Origin: Candidatus Peribacteria bacterium | GTDB lineage: Bacteria; Patescibacteriota; Gracilibacteria; UBA1369; 2-02-FULL-48-14 | Length of the DNA: 40,948 nucleotides | Direction of reading: 5' to 3' | NCBI GenBank assembly: GCA_943354505.1 | Contig: CALRCE010000008.1 | Location: 1 to 40,948, forward strand | Part shown: piece by piece, positions 8,528 to 15,249 of the stretch | Numbering within the stretch: the first letter of the stretch is position 1 | Layout of the letters: every line of letters begins with the position of its first letter | Translations under genes and position numbers: made by a program | The notes under the pieces: model-generated | What the model saw: only the letters and a program-made list of their open reading frames with translations | What the model was told of the DNA's origin: nothing | Database searches by the model: none

Positions 8528-8866
8528 TCAAACTGGAATCAAGACCAGACTGGGTCCAAACGCACGGAGTCGTTCCTCCAAGTTTTCCCATGTGCCTTCA
8601 GGGCTGTGCCGAAGGACTTTCACATTAAAAGTAGGATCCAAATCTTTGAGCTCATCCCCTTCGTAGCCCACGAGAACCACCACCTTACCAAAACTCGCCA
8701 AGCCTCCGGCCATCTCCAAGGCCATACCCTGTCTGCACGGCAACGCAATGAATCGCGGTTCGTAGGTCTTTCTAAACTCCGGGCAAACAATGCGTGGAAA
8801 GTTCAAATCCAAAACCACCATGTTTTTGAGCTTGAGTCCGAGTTGAGTGAGTTTCGCGTCGAGCAT
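8528..8866 (-). CDS. truncated transketolase-like Pyr domain
   Basis: A 112-residue protein that aligns with only part of the pyrimidine-binding domain of transketolase (VVLDLNFPRIVCPEFRKTYEPRFIALPCRQGMALEMAGGLASFGK). In active transketolases the GIAEQNM motif carries the Glu that activates thiamine diphosphate. Here the equivalent is LPCRQGM (residues 42-48), with Arg or Gln in that place, and the transketolase C-terminal domain is missing. The ATG lies one base past the stop codon of the N-terminal subunit gene, so the two are almost certainly cotranslated. It is a partner or regulatory subunit, or a degenerating half. Confidence 0.7.
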   Translation of the reverse strand: MLDAKLTQLGLKLKNMVVLDLNFPRIVCPEFRKTYEPRFIALPCRQGMALEMAGGLASFGKVVVLVGYEGDELKDLDPTFNVKVLRHSPEGTWENLEERLRAFGPSLVLIPV

Positions 8867-8867
8867 T

Positions 8868-9629
8868 TTATAAAAGGATATTACGAATTTCTTCATACTC
8901 CGCATCCGAGAAAACCACGTCGTCGTACTCGGGTTTTCTTTGAGCAAAAGGGACTCCAGCCGACTTCACCGTGGGCGCCCAAATACAGGTGGGCTTTCGC
9001 AAAGTGAGCCGTGCCTTCATGTAACCATACACAATTTCATCGTGATCGTGCGCATCCCGCAGTTTGATCACCTTCCAACCAAAGGCTTCGAAGCGCTCTT
9101 GAATGGGCATGTCACGAGCATCGTTCTCATCCACAATCAAACAAAGACGTTCCAGCTTTTGCTCGGCCGCAAATTGAATGGCTTCCCACGTTTTGCCATG
9201 ATCAAGTTCGTAATCTGCCACCAAACAAAAAACATGCTGATTCCGTCTGTCCATTTGTATGGCCTTCGCCATGCCCACTGCCGTGCAAAGCCCCAAACCA
9301 TGCGTGCGAGAACTCACATCGATTCCAGGAATTTTACGGTCCGGGAAAGAAGGCAGAACATCAGGCAGAAGATATCCATCTTTCTTAAGCACAGCATAAA
9401 GGGCAGGAAGCGCTTCCAGTTTAGACAAGACAAAAAAGTCACGCTCCTCGCCCTGAGGAATTTTGGGATTGTGCTTAAAAATGAGCCGTTCATTCTCTTT
9501 TCCAAAATAAAGGCCTTCCAACAGGTCAATGGAAGACAGCATACGTCCACTGTGTCCACTCCCTCTTTTACGGATGAGATCCAGTGCCGCTAAACGAAGT
9601 TCACGTTGTCGAGTGTTCATCTTTTGCAT
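8868..9629 (-). CDS. transketolase N-terminal-type subunit
   Basis: A 253-residue protein like the N-terminal (PP, diphosphate-binding) domain of transketolase. It has RGSGHSGRMLSSIDLLEGLYFG near 22-43 with the substrate-binding His, RTHGLGLCTAVGMAKA, and FCLVADYELDHGKTWEAIQFAAEQKLERLCLIVDEN, which matches the thiamine-diphosphate Mg2+ motif except that GDG has become ADY (Asp and the downstream Asn are kept). Split transketolases are common in archaea and some bacteria. The ATG overlaps the folK stop as TAATG; a second ATG lies 9 nt further. Whether the pair is active is uncertain because of the changes in both halves. Confidence 0.82.
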   Translation of the reverse strand: MQKMNTRQRELRLAALDLIRKRGSGHSGRMLSSIDLLEGLYFGKENERLIFKHNPKIPQGEERDFFVLSKLEALPALYAVLKKDGYLLPDVLPSFPDRKIPGIDVSSRTHGLGLCTAVGMAKAIQMDRRNQHVFCLVADYELDHGKTWEAIQFAAEQKLERLCLIVDENDARDMPIQERFEAFGWKVIKLRDAHDHDEIVYGYMKARLTLRKPTCIWAPTVKSAGVPFAQRKPEYDDVVFSDAEYEEIRNILL

Positions 9630-10141
9630 TATGCACCAGCCTGAAGCGCTTTCAATGTCTTTTTGAAGACAGGATGGACAAAATCCGGGCAAAGTTCACA
9701 CAGTCCCTCCAAAACGAAGGGCCTATCTTGAATTCCGGCGTGAGGAATCACCAAGCCCTCTTCTTTCACAATCCAGTCTCCGTAAAGCAAAATATCGATG
9801 TCGATGATGCGAGACTCCCACTTGGGCTTCACGGCTTCTGCTTCGGTTTTTTGTCCAAAACCAAGTTTTACATTGCCCAAGGTGGCCAATTGCACCGGCC
9901 GCCCCATCTCTCGCTCCACCTCCTTACACGCCAAAAGAAGTTCTTGAGGACTGAGCTCCGTCTGGCACTCAACCACCTGATTTAAATACATAGGCTGATC
10001 CAAACCACCCAAAGGTTCGGTTTCCAAAACGTTGGACTGACCCAAAACCAACACGTCGTGCTTCATGAGCAAATCGCGCGCCATAACCAGATTAGCCTCT
10101 CGATCCCCCAAGTTGGTTCCAAGTCCTAAAAAGATGTGCAT
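9629..10141 (-). CDS. folK: 2-amino-4-hydroxy-6-hydroxymethyldihydropteridine pyrophosphokinase
   Basis: HPPK transfers pyrophosphate from ATP to 6-hydroxymethyldihydropterin, the step before FolP in folate synthesis. The 170-residue protein has FLGLGTNLGDREANL at the N-terminus, the TEPLGGLDQPMYLNQVV block, and the metal-binding signature SRIIDIDILLYGD. PHAGIQDRPFVLEGLCEL matches the family C-terminal motif (PHxxxxxRxFVLxPL). It is the first gene of a minus-strand operon running into tktN by a TAATG overlap. A palindrome at 10154-10167 lies just upstream, shared with the divergent gene. Confidence 0.95.
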   Translation of the reverse strand: MHIFLGLGTNLGDREANLVMARDLLMKHDVLVLGQSNVLETEPLGGLDQPMYLNQVVECQTELSPQELLLACKEVEREMGRPVQLATLGNVKLGFGQKTEAEAVKPKWESRIIDIDILLYGDWIVKEEGLVIPHAGIQDRPFVLEGLCELCPDFVHPVFKKTLKALQAGA

Positions 10142-10143
10142 GC

Positions 10144-10172
10144 TTGTCTTTTAACCTGAAAACAGGTAGGAT
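10144..10172 (+). promoter_or_regulatory. promoter of the 137-aa unknown gene
   Basis: TTGTCT (10144-10149), 17 bases, TAGGAT (10167-10172). The inferred start near 10179 gives a leader of about 16 nt before ATG 10195. Confidence 0.55.
10154..10167. promoter_or_regulatory. palindrome between folK and the divergent gene
   Basis: ACCTG, AAAA, CAGGT is a perfect 5-4-5 inverted repeat lying in the -35/-10 spacer of the plus promoter and 13 nt upstream of the folK start. It is a candidate repressor site controlling one or both divergent genes. Confidence 0.45.
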
Positions 10173-10194
10173 GTAAAGATATTAAACTCCAAAA

Positions 10195-10608
10195 ATGACA
10201 GTGGAAAGAGGACCAGCCTTTGAAGGGTCACCAAAAAATGCAGACGAAAGAGCCATTCTGGGTGGACCTCTCTTCCTTGAAAGACAGATGGCCTACCATG
10301 CACTCTTGGAATTTCTGACAGAAAGTGTAAAACCAGCTCCAAGCATAGACTTCCCCCTAGAACTTCCATTGAGAGCAATGGATGAGAATGAATGGGTCCT
10401 GAGCTACCTCCTAAAAAACACCGGAAAAGTCGTGGTACTCGTGAGCTGGGATCAAGTTCAACTCTTAAGAGACCTCACTGTTCACGAAACTCGAGAAGGA
10501 ACTATAAATATAACACCTAGGATGGATCTTAAGAGAATAAGAGAGTTGTTTGGGACCCTCACAAAAGCACACAATCGCTTCATCGCCCAATACAACCAAG
10601 TCCACTGA
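10195..10608 (+). CDS. hypothetical protein, 137 aa
   Basis: A soluble, mostly helical protein of 137 residues that I do not recognise. The N-terminus is polar (MTVERGPAFEGSPKNADERA), the middle has a hydrophobic strand (KVVVLVSWDQVQLL), and the end is a basic helix (RIRELFGTLTKAHNRFIAQYN). There is no signal peptide. The start is supported by the promoter and palindrome immediately upstream and by the CCAAAAATG start context shared with other plus-strand unknowns nearby. It sits alone between folK and queD on the opposite strand and ends 5 nt from the queD stop. Confidence 0.7.
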   Translation: MTVERGPAFEGSPKNADERAILGGPLFLERQMAYHALLEFLTESVKPAPSIDFPLELPLRAMDENEWVLSYLLKNTGKVVVLVSWDQVQLLRDLTVHETREGTINITPRMDLKRIRELFGTLTKAHNRFIAQYNQVH

Positions 10609-10613
10609 AAGAC

Positions 10614-10961
10614 TTAAGCTCCTCGATAAGTGACAAAACTGTCTGCGGTCTCCCACAAAACCACTTCGTAGAGTTTCACGGGCAACTCTTTCAGCAAATC
10701 GTTCCAAATCTGAACAGCGATGAGTTCCGCCGAAGGATTTTCAAAAAAATCGTTTAAATTTTGATGGTCGTACCGATCAATCACTTTTTCTTTCACCAAA
10801 ACCTTGAGTTCTTTAAAGTCCACCACCATCCCATCCTCCCCAACCGGTCCCTCCACCGTCACCCGCAAACGATAAGTATGCCCGTGCAAGTTTTCACACT
10901 TTCCATGGTACTTCGTGAGAAAGTGAGCGGCATCGAAGGTGAATTCTTTGGAAACGAGCAT
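10614..10961 (-). CDS. queD: 6-pyruvoyl-tetrahydropterin synthase / QueD family enzyme
   Basis: A 115-residue T-fold enzyme acting on 7,8-dihydroneopterin triphosphate. The zinc ligands are His13 (FDAAHFL) plus His26 and His28 in CENLHGH, and the C-terminal WETADSF supplies the pterin-anchoring Glu. The motif is C-E-x-x-H-G-H (Cys22, Glu23). From memory, members with both the QueD Cys and the PTPS-III Glu can make 6-carboxytetrahydropterin and also 6-hydroxymethyldihydropterin, bypassing FolB. It lies 11 nt after folP, with folK nearby and no folB in view, so a folate role is plausible beside queuosine synthesis. Confidence 0.92.
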   Translation of the reverse strand: MLVSKEFTFDAAHFLTKYHGKCENLHGHTYRLRVTVEGPVGEDGMVVDFKELKVLVKEKVIDRYDHQNLNDFFENPSAELIAVQIWNDLLKELPVKLYEVVLWETADSFVTYRGA

Positions 10962-10972
10962 AGGAGTTAAGT

Positions 10973-11740
10973 CTAGCAGGAGACCGTCACATTCTCAATC
11001 ACATCGTGAACTCTCAAATAGTCCACCTTCCCTTGCAACTGCAAAGTCGTCCACAAAGTCATGCCCAGACGATCGTCCCCTAAAAAACCTTTGCGAGAAG
11101 TCCCAACCAAAATCGGGCAGCCCAACTTCCGCAATTCTTCAATACGCTCCAAAATTTCAAAACTGTATTTCGGGTTCCCACTCACAAAAGCTCCCATCCC
11201 AGGATCCACAACGATTTCGTTCACGCCCACCGCACGCGCCACGGTAATTCTCTCCTGCAAAAAGTCCTTGATGGTCTTCATCACATCCTCGTACTGAACT
11301 TCCTCTCGATCCGTTCGAGGAGAGTTTTGCTTGGAATACATGAGCACCATCGGGACTCCATGACGAGCCACCACCTCAAAAATTCGAGAATCTCCTCGCC
11401 CCGCCGTCACATCATTCACCATCCGAGCACCCGCTTTGAGCGCCGCCTCAGCGACTTCACTTTTCCACGTGTCGATGGAAATCAAAGCCTCCGGAAACGC
11501 TGCATGAATTTTTTCAATCGCCGGAATCACTCGGCTCAGCTCCTCTTCCAAACTCACCTCTTTGCTCCCTGGCCTCGTGGACTCGCCTCCGATGTCTAAT
11601 ACAGTCGCTCCATCTTCGAAAAATTCACGTGCTCTTTCCACCACGTCCACTTCTCCCCCAAACTCTTTAAACTGGCCCCCATCCGAAAAACTGTCGGGGG
11701 TCACATTGAGCACAGCCATAAAACGCAAGGATATTGACAT
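10973..11740 (-). CDS. folP: dihydropteroate synthase
   Basis: Condenses 6-hydroxymethyldihydropterin pyrophosphate with p-aminobenzoate. The 255-residue TIM barrel has the family signatures MAVLNVTPDSFSDGG near the N-terminus, VLDIGGESTRPGS, ISIDTWKSEVAEAALKAGARMVNDVTAG, VDPGMGAF, and PILVGTSRKGFLG with the conserved SRK. The ATG at 11740 overlaps the -35 of the divergent receiver gene, and an internal ATG at 11719 is possible. It is followed 11 nt later by queD. Confidence 0.95.
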   Translation of the reverse strand: MSISLRFMAVLNVTPDSFSDGGQFKEFGGEVDVVERAREFFEDGATVLDIGGESTRPGSKEVSLEEELSRVIPAIEKIHAAFPEALISIDTWKSEVAEAALKAGARMVNDVTAGRGDSRIFEVVARHGVPMVLMYSKQNSPRTDREEVQYEDVMKTIKDFLQERITVARAVGVNEIVVDPGMGAFVSGNPKYSFEILERIEELRKLGCPILVGTSRKGFLGDDRLGMTLWTTLQLQGKVDYLRVHDVIENVTVSC

Positions 11741-11762
11741 ATTTTATCTATAGGTCTTAACT
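11734..11762 (+). promoter_or_regulatory. promoter of the DHp-receiver gene
   Basis: A consensus TTGACA (11734-11739), 17 bases, TTAACT (11757-11762). The leader would be about 16 nt to ATG 11785. The -35 overlaps the folP start codon on the other strand. Confidence 0.5.
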
Positions 11763-11784
11763 AAACTTCTGATAGCCACCAAAA

Positions 11785-12597
11785 ATGCGAGAAACTGTAC
11801 AGAAAACCATCGACACGGTAACTCAACTCCAAACAAGGTTCAATGGCCTGAGTGTGCCCGAAGGGACGGATTCCCTGGTGCAAGAATGCCTAGACGAAGT
11901 AGGGTTGGGCTTAAACCGTTGCCTTGGAAGATTGACAGAAAGCCTATCCACTCAAACCGAAGAGGAGCCAAAACCAGACCTTCACAACCTAAACAACGCC
12001 TCACAGATAGTAGAAGGCGGTTTACGGTTCCTGGAAGACGAATCGGTGGAAGAAAAAGTGCCTGAAGCCCTAAAACCAGACCTAAAAGAAATCCTTCAAG
12101 GTTACAAAATCGCCATGAATGCACTGGAAGCACGTATCCTCGCCAAGCGCCACAACGTAGACCCACAAACTCTAGAAGACTGGGACCTACCAAACGAGCT
12201 AATGATTGTAGTCATCGACGACAATACAAGTGTTCTCACACACATGGGAACTTTCTTGAAAAGAAAACGGCCAAACCTAGAAGGTGTTCACCGCATCCAT
12301 ATTGCTGGAGGAAAACCAAAAAAGTACCCAGAAAACGAAGGGGCAAAAACACTCGTCCTTTTGGATCACAAGCTCGGGAAAATTGGGGCAGATCAGTTGC
12401 ACGGTTCAGATGTGGTGGAAGAGGTCTTAGCAGCATACCCAGAGGCCCTTCTCATCATTCACACAAGTGATGCTGAAAAAATAACAGCGGAACCAAACAA
12501 CCCTTACGCCCAAAAAGGCCTCCCGGTGGTGGGCAAGTTCGCCATCAAAGACATCGCGGATCTGATGAGAACCAGAGGCTTTGTGACAAGAACTTAA
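11785..12597 (+). CDS. DHp-like plus receiver domain protein
   Basis: A 270-residue cytoplasmic protein. Residues about 141-262 form a response-regulator receiver: acidic pair Asp145/Asp146 (VVIDDN), phosphoacceptor Asp194 (LVLLDHKLG), Thr228 (IIHTSD) and Lys251 (VGKFAIKD). The helical N-terminal part contains LHNLNNASQIVEGGLRFLED (66-85), very like the H-box of histidine-kinase dimerisation domains (HDLNN type), with His67 as a possible phosphoacceptor. No ATPase domain follows, and there is no DNA-binding output. This suggests a phosphorelay intermediate served by a kinase elsewhere. The DHp call is an inference; the receiver call is firm. The stop overlaps ndk by 4 nt. Confidence 0.8.
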   Translation: MRETVQKTIDTVTQLQTRFNGLSVPEGTDSLVQECLDEVGLGLNRCLGRLTESLSTQTEEEPKPDLHNLNNASQIVEGGLRFLEDESVEEKVPEALKPDLKEILQGYKIAMNALEARILAKRHNVDPQTLEDWDLPNELMIVVIDDNTSVLTHMGTFLKRKRPNLEGVHRIHIAGGKPKKYPENEGAKTLVLLDHKLGKIGADQLHGSDVVEEVLAAYPEALLIIHTSDAEKITAEPNNPYAQKGLPVVGKFAIKDIADLMRTRGFVTRT

Positions 12598-13064
12598 GCT
12601 CGTTCCTCTTCGTTGTAGACATGTTCCGCTTCGCTCTTAAAGTACTCATGGAGTTCATCGGAATTGAAGAAGCGAGCCACTTCTTTAGTGGCATTTTCAA
12701 CGGTGTCAGAAGTGTGAATCACGTTGCAAGAAACGCTCATCGCAAAATCTCCACGAATGGTTCCTGCATCGGCTGCACGACCCTTGGTCACTCCCGTGAT
12801 GAGACGAACCGCTTCGACGCATTCCAGCCCTTCCCAGCACATGGCAAGCACGGGTGAACTCTTCATGAAGTTGGAAACTCCAGGGAAGAAAGGCTTGTCC
12901 GCAATATGCGCGTAGTGTTCACGAAGCACCGCTTCATCAAGACGCATCATTTTACATCCGACCATTTTGAGGCCTTTTTTCTCGAAACGAGAAACGATTT
13001 CTCCCACGAGTCCACGCTGAACTCCGTCTGGTTTGATGAGTACGAGGGTGCGTTCCATAGCCAT
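12594..13064 (-). CDS. ndk: nucleoside diphosphate kinase
   Basis: Moves the gamma phosphate between nucleoside tri- and diphosphates through a phosphohistidine. The protein (156 residues from ATG 13064) has ERTLVLIKPDGVQRGLVGEI, the HYAHIADKPFFPG helix region, ECVEAVRLITGVTKGRAADAGTIRGDF, and the active-site block NVIHTSDTVENA with catalytic His, where the usual HGSDS is HTSDT. Length is slightly above the usual 140-150 because of an acidic tail. ATG 13064 gives a typical MA-ERT start; 13058 and 13097 are alternatives. It shares 4 nt of stop with the convergent receiver gene. Confidence 0.95.
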   Translation of the reverse strand: MAMERTLVLIKPDGVQRGLVGEIVSRFEKKGLKMVGCKMMRLDEAVLREHYAHIADKPFFPGVSNFMKSSPVLAMCWEGLECVEAVRLITGVTKGRAADAGTIRGDFAMSVSCNVIHTSDTVENATKEVARFFNSDELHEYFKSEAEHVYNEEERA

Positions 13065-13128
13065 AAAATTGAAAGTTAAGTCGTGGGTAAAGTGCACGAA
13101 AGCAAAACACTTGTCAAAAAAGTGAGCA

Positions 13129-13157
13129 TTGACAAAAAATAGTGTTTAAATTTTAAT
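13129..13157 (+). promoter_or_regulatory. promoter of the 167-aa unknown gene
   Basis: TTGACA (13129-13134), 17 bases, TTTAAT (13152-13157), giving a leader of about 14 nt to ATG 13178. A near-copy of the -35 region, TTGTCAAAAAA, lies 18 bases upstream at 13111-13121. Confidence 0.65.
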
Positions 13158-13177
13158 ATACTTTAAGTAACACCAAA

Positions 13178-13681
13178 ATGGAGGCGGAAAGTAAAAACAT
13201 CTTTCAAGAAGACCCTCAAATATCTCAAGTCTACTTGAGTGGTCTATTGAGTAGACATTTTGAAGAATACGATCCAGAGGACAGGGCAACCCATCCTTCT
13301 TTTCACGAAAATGTGGAGGCCCTGACAATGGATCAGATCTCCAGTCTCTTCCAAATATTGGAAGACCACATAAGCATTCTCGACCGCCAAACGACAGCCC
13401 AAAGGAAACAAATCGATTGGGATAAAACCTGGGGCGTAAAAGAAGCAAAAATATATTCAGAATATCAGAAGCTCAGAAGTGACTTGGAACGTCTTTGGCA
13501 CTTAAAAATAGACCTTCAAAAACTCATCGACACCCGCATGACAAGATTCCTCGTTCATTCTGCAAAAAATCTAAACTTCGGTGCAGAGGATCTCATTCTG
13601 TTGAGTCGGCTCTTCGGAAACGATGTCGTGGCCATTTTAGGTGCAGGGTGGTGGGAAGGAAAAGAATCTGGAGAAGCTTAG
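13178..13681 (+). CDS. hypothetical helical protein, 167 aa
   Basis: A 167-residue protein that I do not recognise. It appears all-alpha: an acidic N-terminus, then long amphipathic helices (MDQISSLFQILEDHISILDRQTTAQRKQ and the SEYQKLRSDLERLWHLKIDLQKLID region) likely to form a coiled coil, and a final hydrophobic helix with LLSRLFGNDVVAILGAGWW. No signal peptide. The start is fixed by the near-consensus promoter and a CCAAAATG context. It is followed 35 nt later by a small membrane-protein gene in the same direction, so the two may be cotranscribed. Confidence 0.7.
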   Translation: MEAESKNIFQEDPQISQVYLSGLLSRHFEEYDPEDRATHPSFHENVEALTMDQISSLFQILEDHISILDRQTTAQRKQIDWDKTWGVKEAKIYSEYQKLRSDLERLWHLKIDLQKLIDTRMTRFLVHSAKNLNFGAEDLILLSRLFGNDVVAILGAGWWEGKESGEA

Positions 13682-13716
13682 GCCAAGTGTTGTAAAGTAC
13701 AATCAGCCAACCAAAA

Positions 13717-13914
13717 ATGCTCAACGAAAAATCACAGTATACCATCTACGGAACAGGGGAAGAGCCCTTAGAGGTGAACGCGACAATCGGCCTGTCCTTG
13801 GCCTTTGCGCTGGGAACCGTCATTGCTTTCGCCAGACAAGAACTCGGGCCGAATGCTCTTTTCGCCTCCCACGAACACCACACACACCAGACCGAGCAGG
13901 AAGCAATAAACTAG
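13717..13914 (+). CDS. small single-pass membrane protein, 65 aa
   Basis: A 65-residue protein with one predicted membrane segment (ATIGLSLAFALGTVIAFA, about residues 22-39), a polar N-terminus and a His/Glu-rich tail (SHEHHTHQTEQEA). I do not recognise it. Support comes from TACAAT (13698-13703) just upstream, the same CCAAAAATG start context as neighbouring unknown genes, and membrane-like composition. The His-rich end could bind metal, but that is speculation. It lies 11 nt from the convergent M16 peptidase gene. Confidence 0.6.
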   Translation: MLNEKSQYTIYGTGEEPLEVNATIGLSLAFALGTVIAFARQELGPNALFASHEHHTHQTEQEAIN

Positions 13915-13925
13915 GAGCAGGCCTC

Positions 13926-15188
13926 CTAAAGCAACGCCTCAAATCGCGCTTTGTCTTCGTAAGGTCCGATCACCGCAAGATGCACGGCATCTTTTTTGAG
14001 CAAGTCGCTGGCCACACGTTTCACATCCGCAATGGTCACCGCGTCGATGGAAGCTGCAATTTCTTCGTAAGAAAGCAAATGATCGTACAGCAATTCGTTG
14101 CGAGCGTGCATTTGAGCCACATGCTCCGAGTCTTCCAAAGAAAGCGTGAGTTTGCCTTTCAAAAACTCCTTGCCTTTTTTAAGTTCCGCTTCGCTGACTT
14201 CTTCTTTGGCGATGAAATCGTATTGAACCAAAATTTCTTTGATCGCGTCGTCCACACGAGTCACATCCACTCCGGCACGCGTATAAAAAGTCCCCGTGTC
14301 CAAATAGTCTTCGGTGCTCGAAGAAATATAGTACGCCAGACCCTTGGCCTCACGCACCGCCAAGAACATCCGAGAACTCATGTTCCCTCCTAAAATGGAA
14401 GAAAGCACTTTGAGCGCATAGTGGTCTTTGTGGTTTTCGGGGTACCCTTTCACTCCCACCACAATGTGAGTTTGCTCGGTTTTTTTCGTACCCAATTTGA
14501 CTCGTTCACAGGTCGGCAAGTTCTCGACAAAGGCCGGAAAGTCGCGAGTCGGTTCTTTCTTTTCCATTGGGAAGTACTTCGTCACCAGCTCAACAACCTG
14601 GGCATGGTCCACGGCTCCAGCCAAACAGACCAACATATTACCGGTCGTGTAGAGGGATTCTTTGTAAGCCACAAAATCGTCGCGCTGCAAAATCTTGATC
14701 ACATCCTTGGGCCCGCCTTCGTCCCAACCGAGCGGCTGATCCCCAAACAAAGCGCGTTCAAAATCCCAAGCCACTTGGTACATGGGCGTGTCTTGATACA
14801 TGTTGATCTCTTCCAAAATCACTCCGCGTTCTTTTTCAATTTCAACGGCATCGAACTTGGCATTGAGCAGCATGTCCGAAAGCACATCGAGAGCCAACTC
14901 CTTGTGGTGAGCCGCCACCTTCACATAATAACCGGCGTATTCTTTGGAAGTGAAAGCATTGAAGTCCCCTCCAATCCCATCGATCGCCTCTGAAACTTCT
15001 TTCGCGGACTTGTACTTGTTCGCTCCTTTAAAAAACATGTGTTCCAAAAAGTGCGAAACCCCATTGATGCGTTTGTCTTCGTAACGAGAACCCGCCTTGG
15101 TCAGCACGAGAGCCGTCACGGATTGGGTCCCCGGCAAAGATTCCGTCACAATGCGAAGCCCGTTGGGTAAAGTTGTTTTTTGATACAT
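13926..15188 (-). CDS. M16 family zinc peptidase
   Basis: A 420-residue pitrilysin-type peptidase subunit like mitochondrial processing peptidase beta or YmxG. The inverted zinc motif HFLEH is at 46-50, with the third ligand Glu near 127 in VILEEINMYQD, at the usual spacing. The GGDFNAFTSKEYAGYYVKV block and the second, inactive repeat domain with LGGNMSSRMFLAVREAKGLAY are both present. Full length for the bacterial class. No signal peptide, so probably cytoplasmic or cell-associated. It is divergently arranged with the PBP gene 61 nt away. Confidence 0.94.
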   Translation of the reverse strand: MYQKTTLPNGLRIVTESLPGTQSVTALVLTKAGSRYEDKRINGVSHFLEHMFFKGANKYKSAKEVSEAIDGIGGDFNAFTSKEYAGYYVKVAAHHKELALDVLSDMLLNAKFDAVEIEKERGVILEEINMYQDTPMYQVAWDFERALFGDQPLGWDEGGPKDVIKILQRDDFVAYKESLYTTGNMLVCLAGAVDHAQVVELVTKYFPMEKKEPTRDFPAFVENLPTCERVKLGTKKTEQTHIVVGVKGYPENHKDHYALKVLSSILGGNMSSRMFLAVREAKGLAYYISSSTEDYLDTGTFYTRAGVDVTRVDDAIKEILVQYDFIAKEEVSEAELKKGKEFLKGKLTLSLEDSEHVAQMHARNELLYDHLLSYEEIAASIDAVTIADVKRVASDLLKKDAVHLAVIGPYEDKARFEALL

Positions 15189-15249
15189 AGTGTTTTAGGA
15201 TGATGCCTCGGGATGGTAACAAAAAGCGCCATCCAGCGTCCACTCCAAT

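Noticed and set aside
13641-14393. 250-codon plus-strand frame overlapping the M16 gene
   Set aside because: It starts inside the 167-aa unknown gene and runs antisense to the M16 peptidase.
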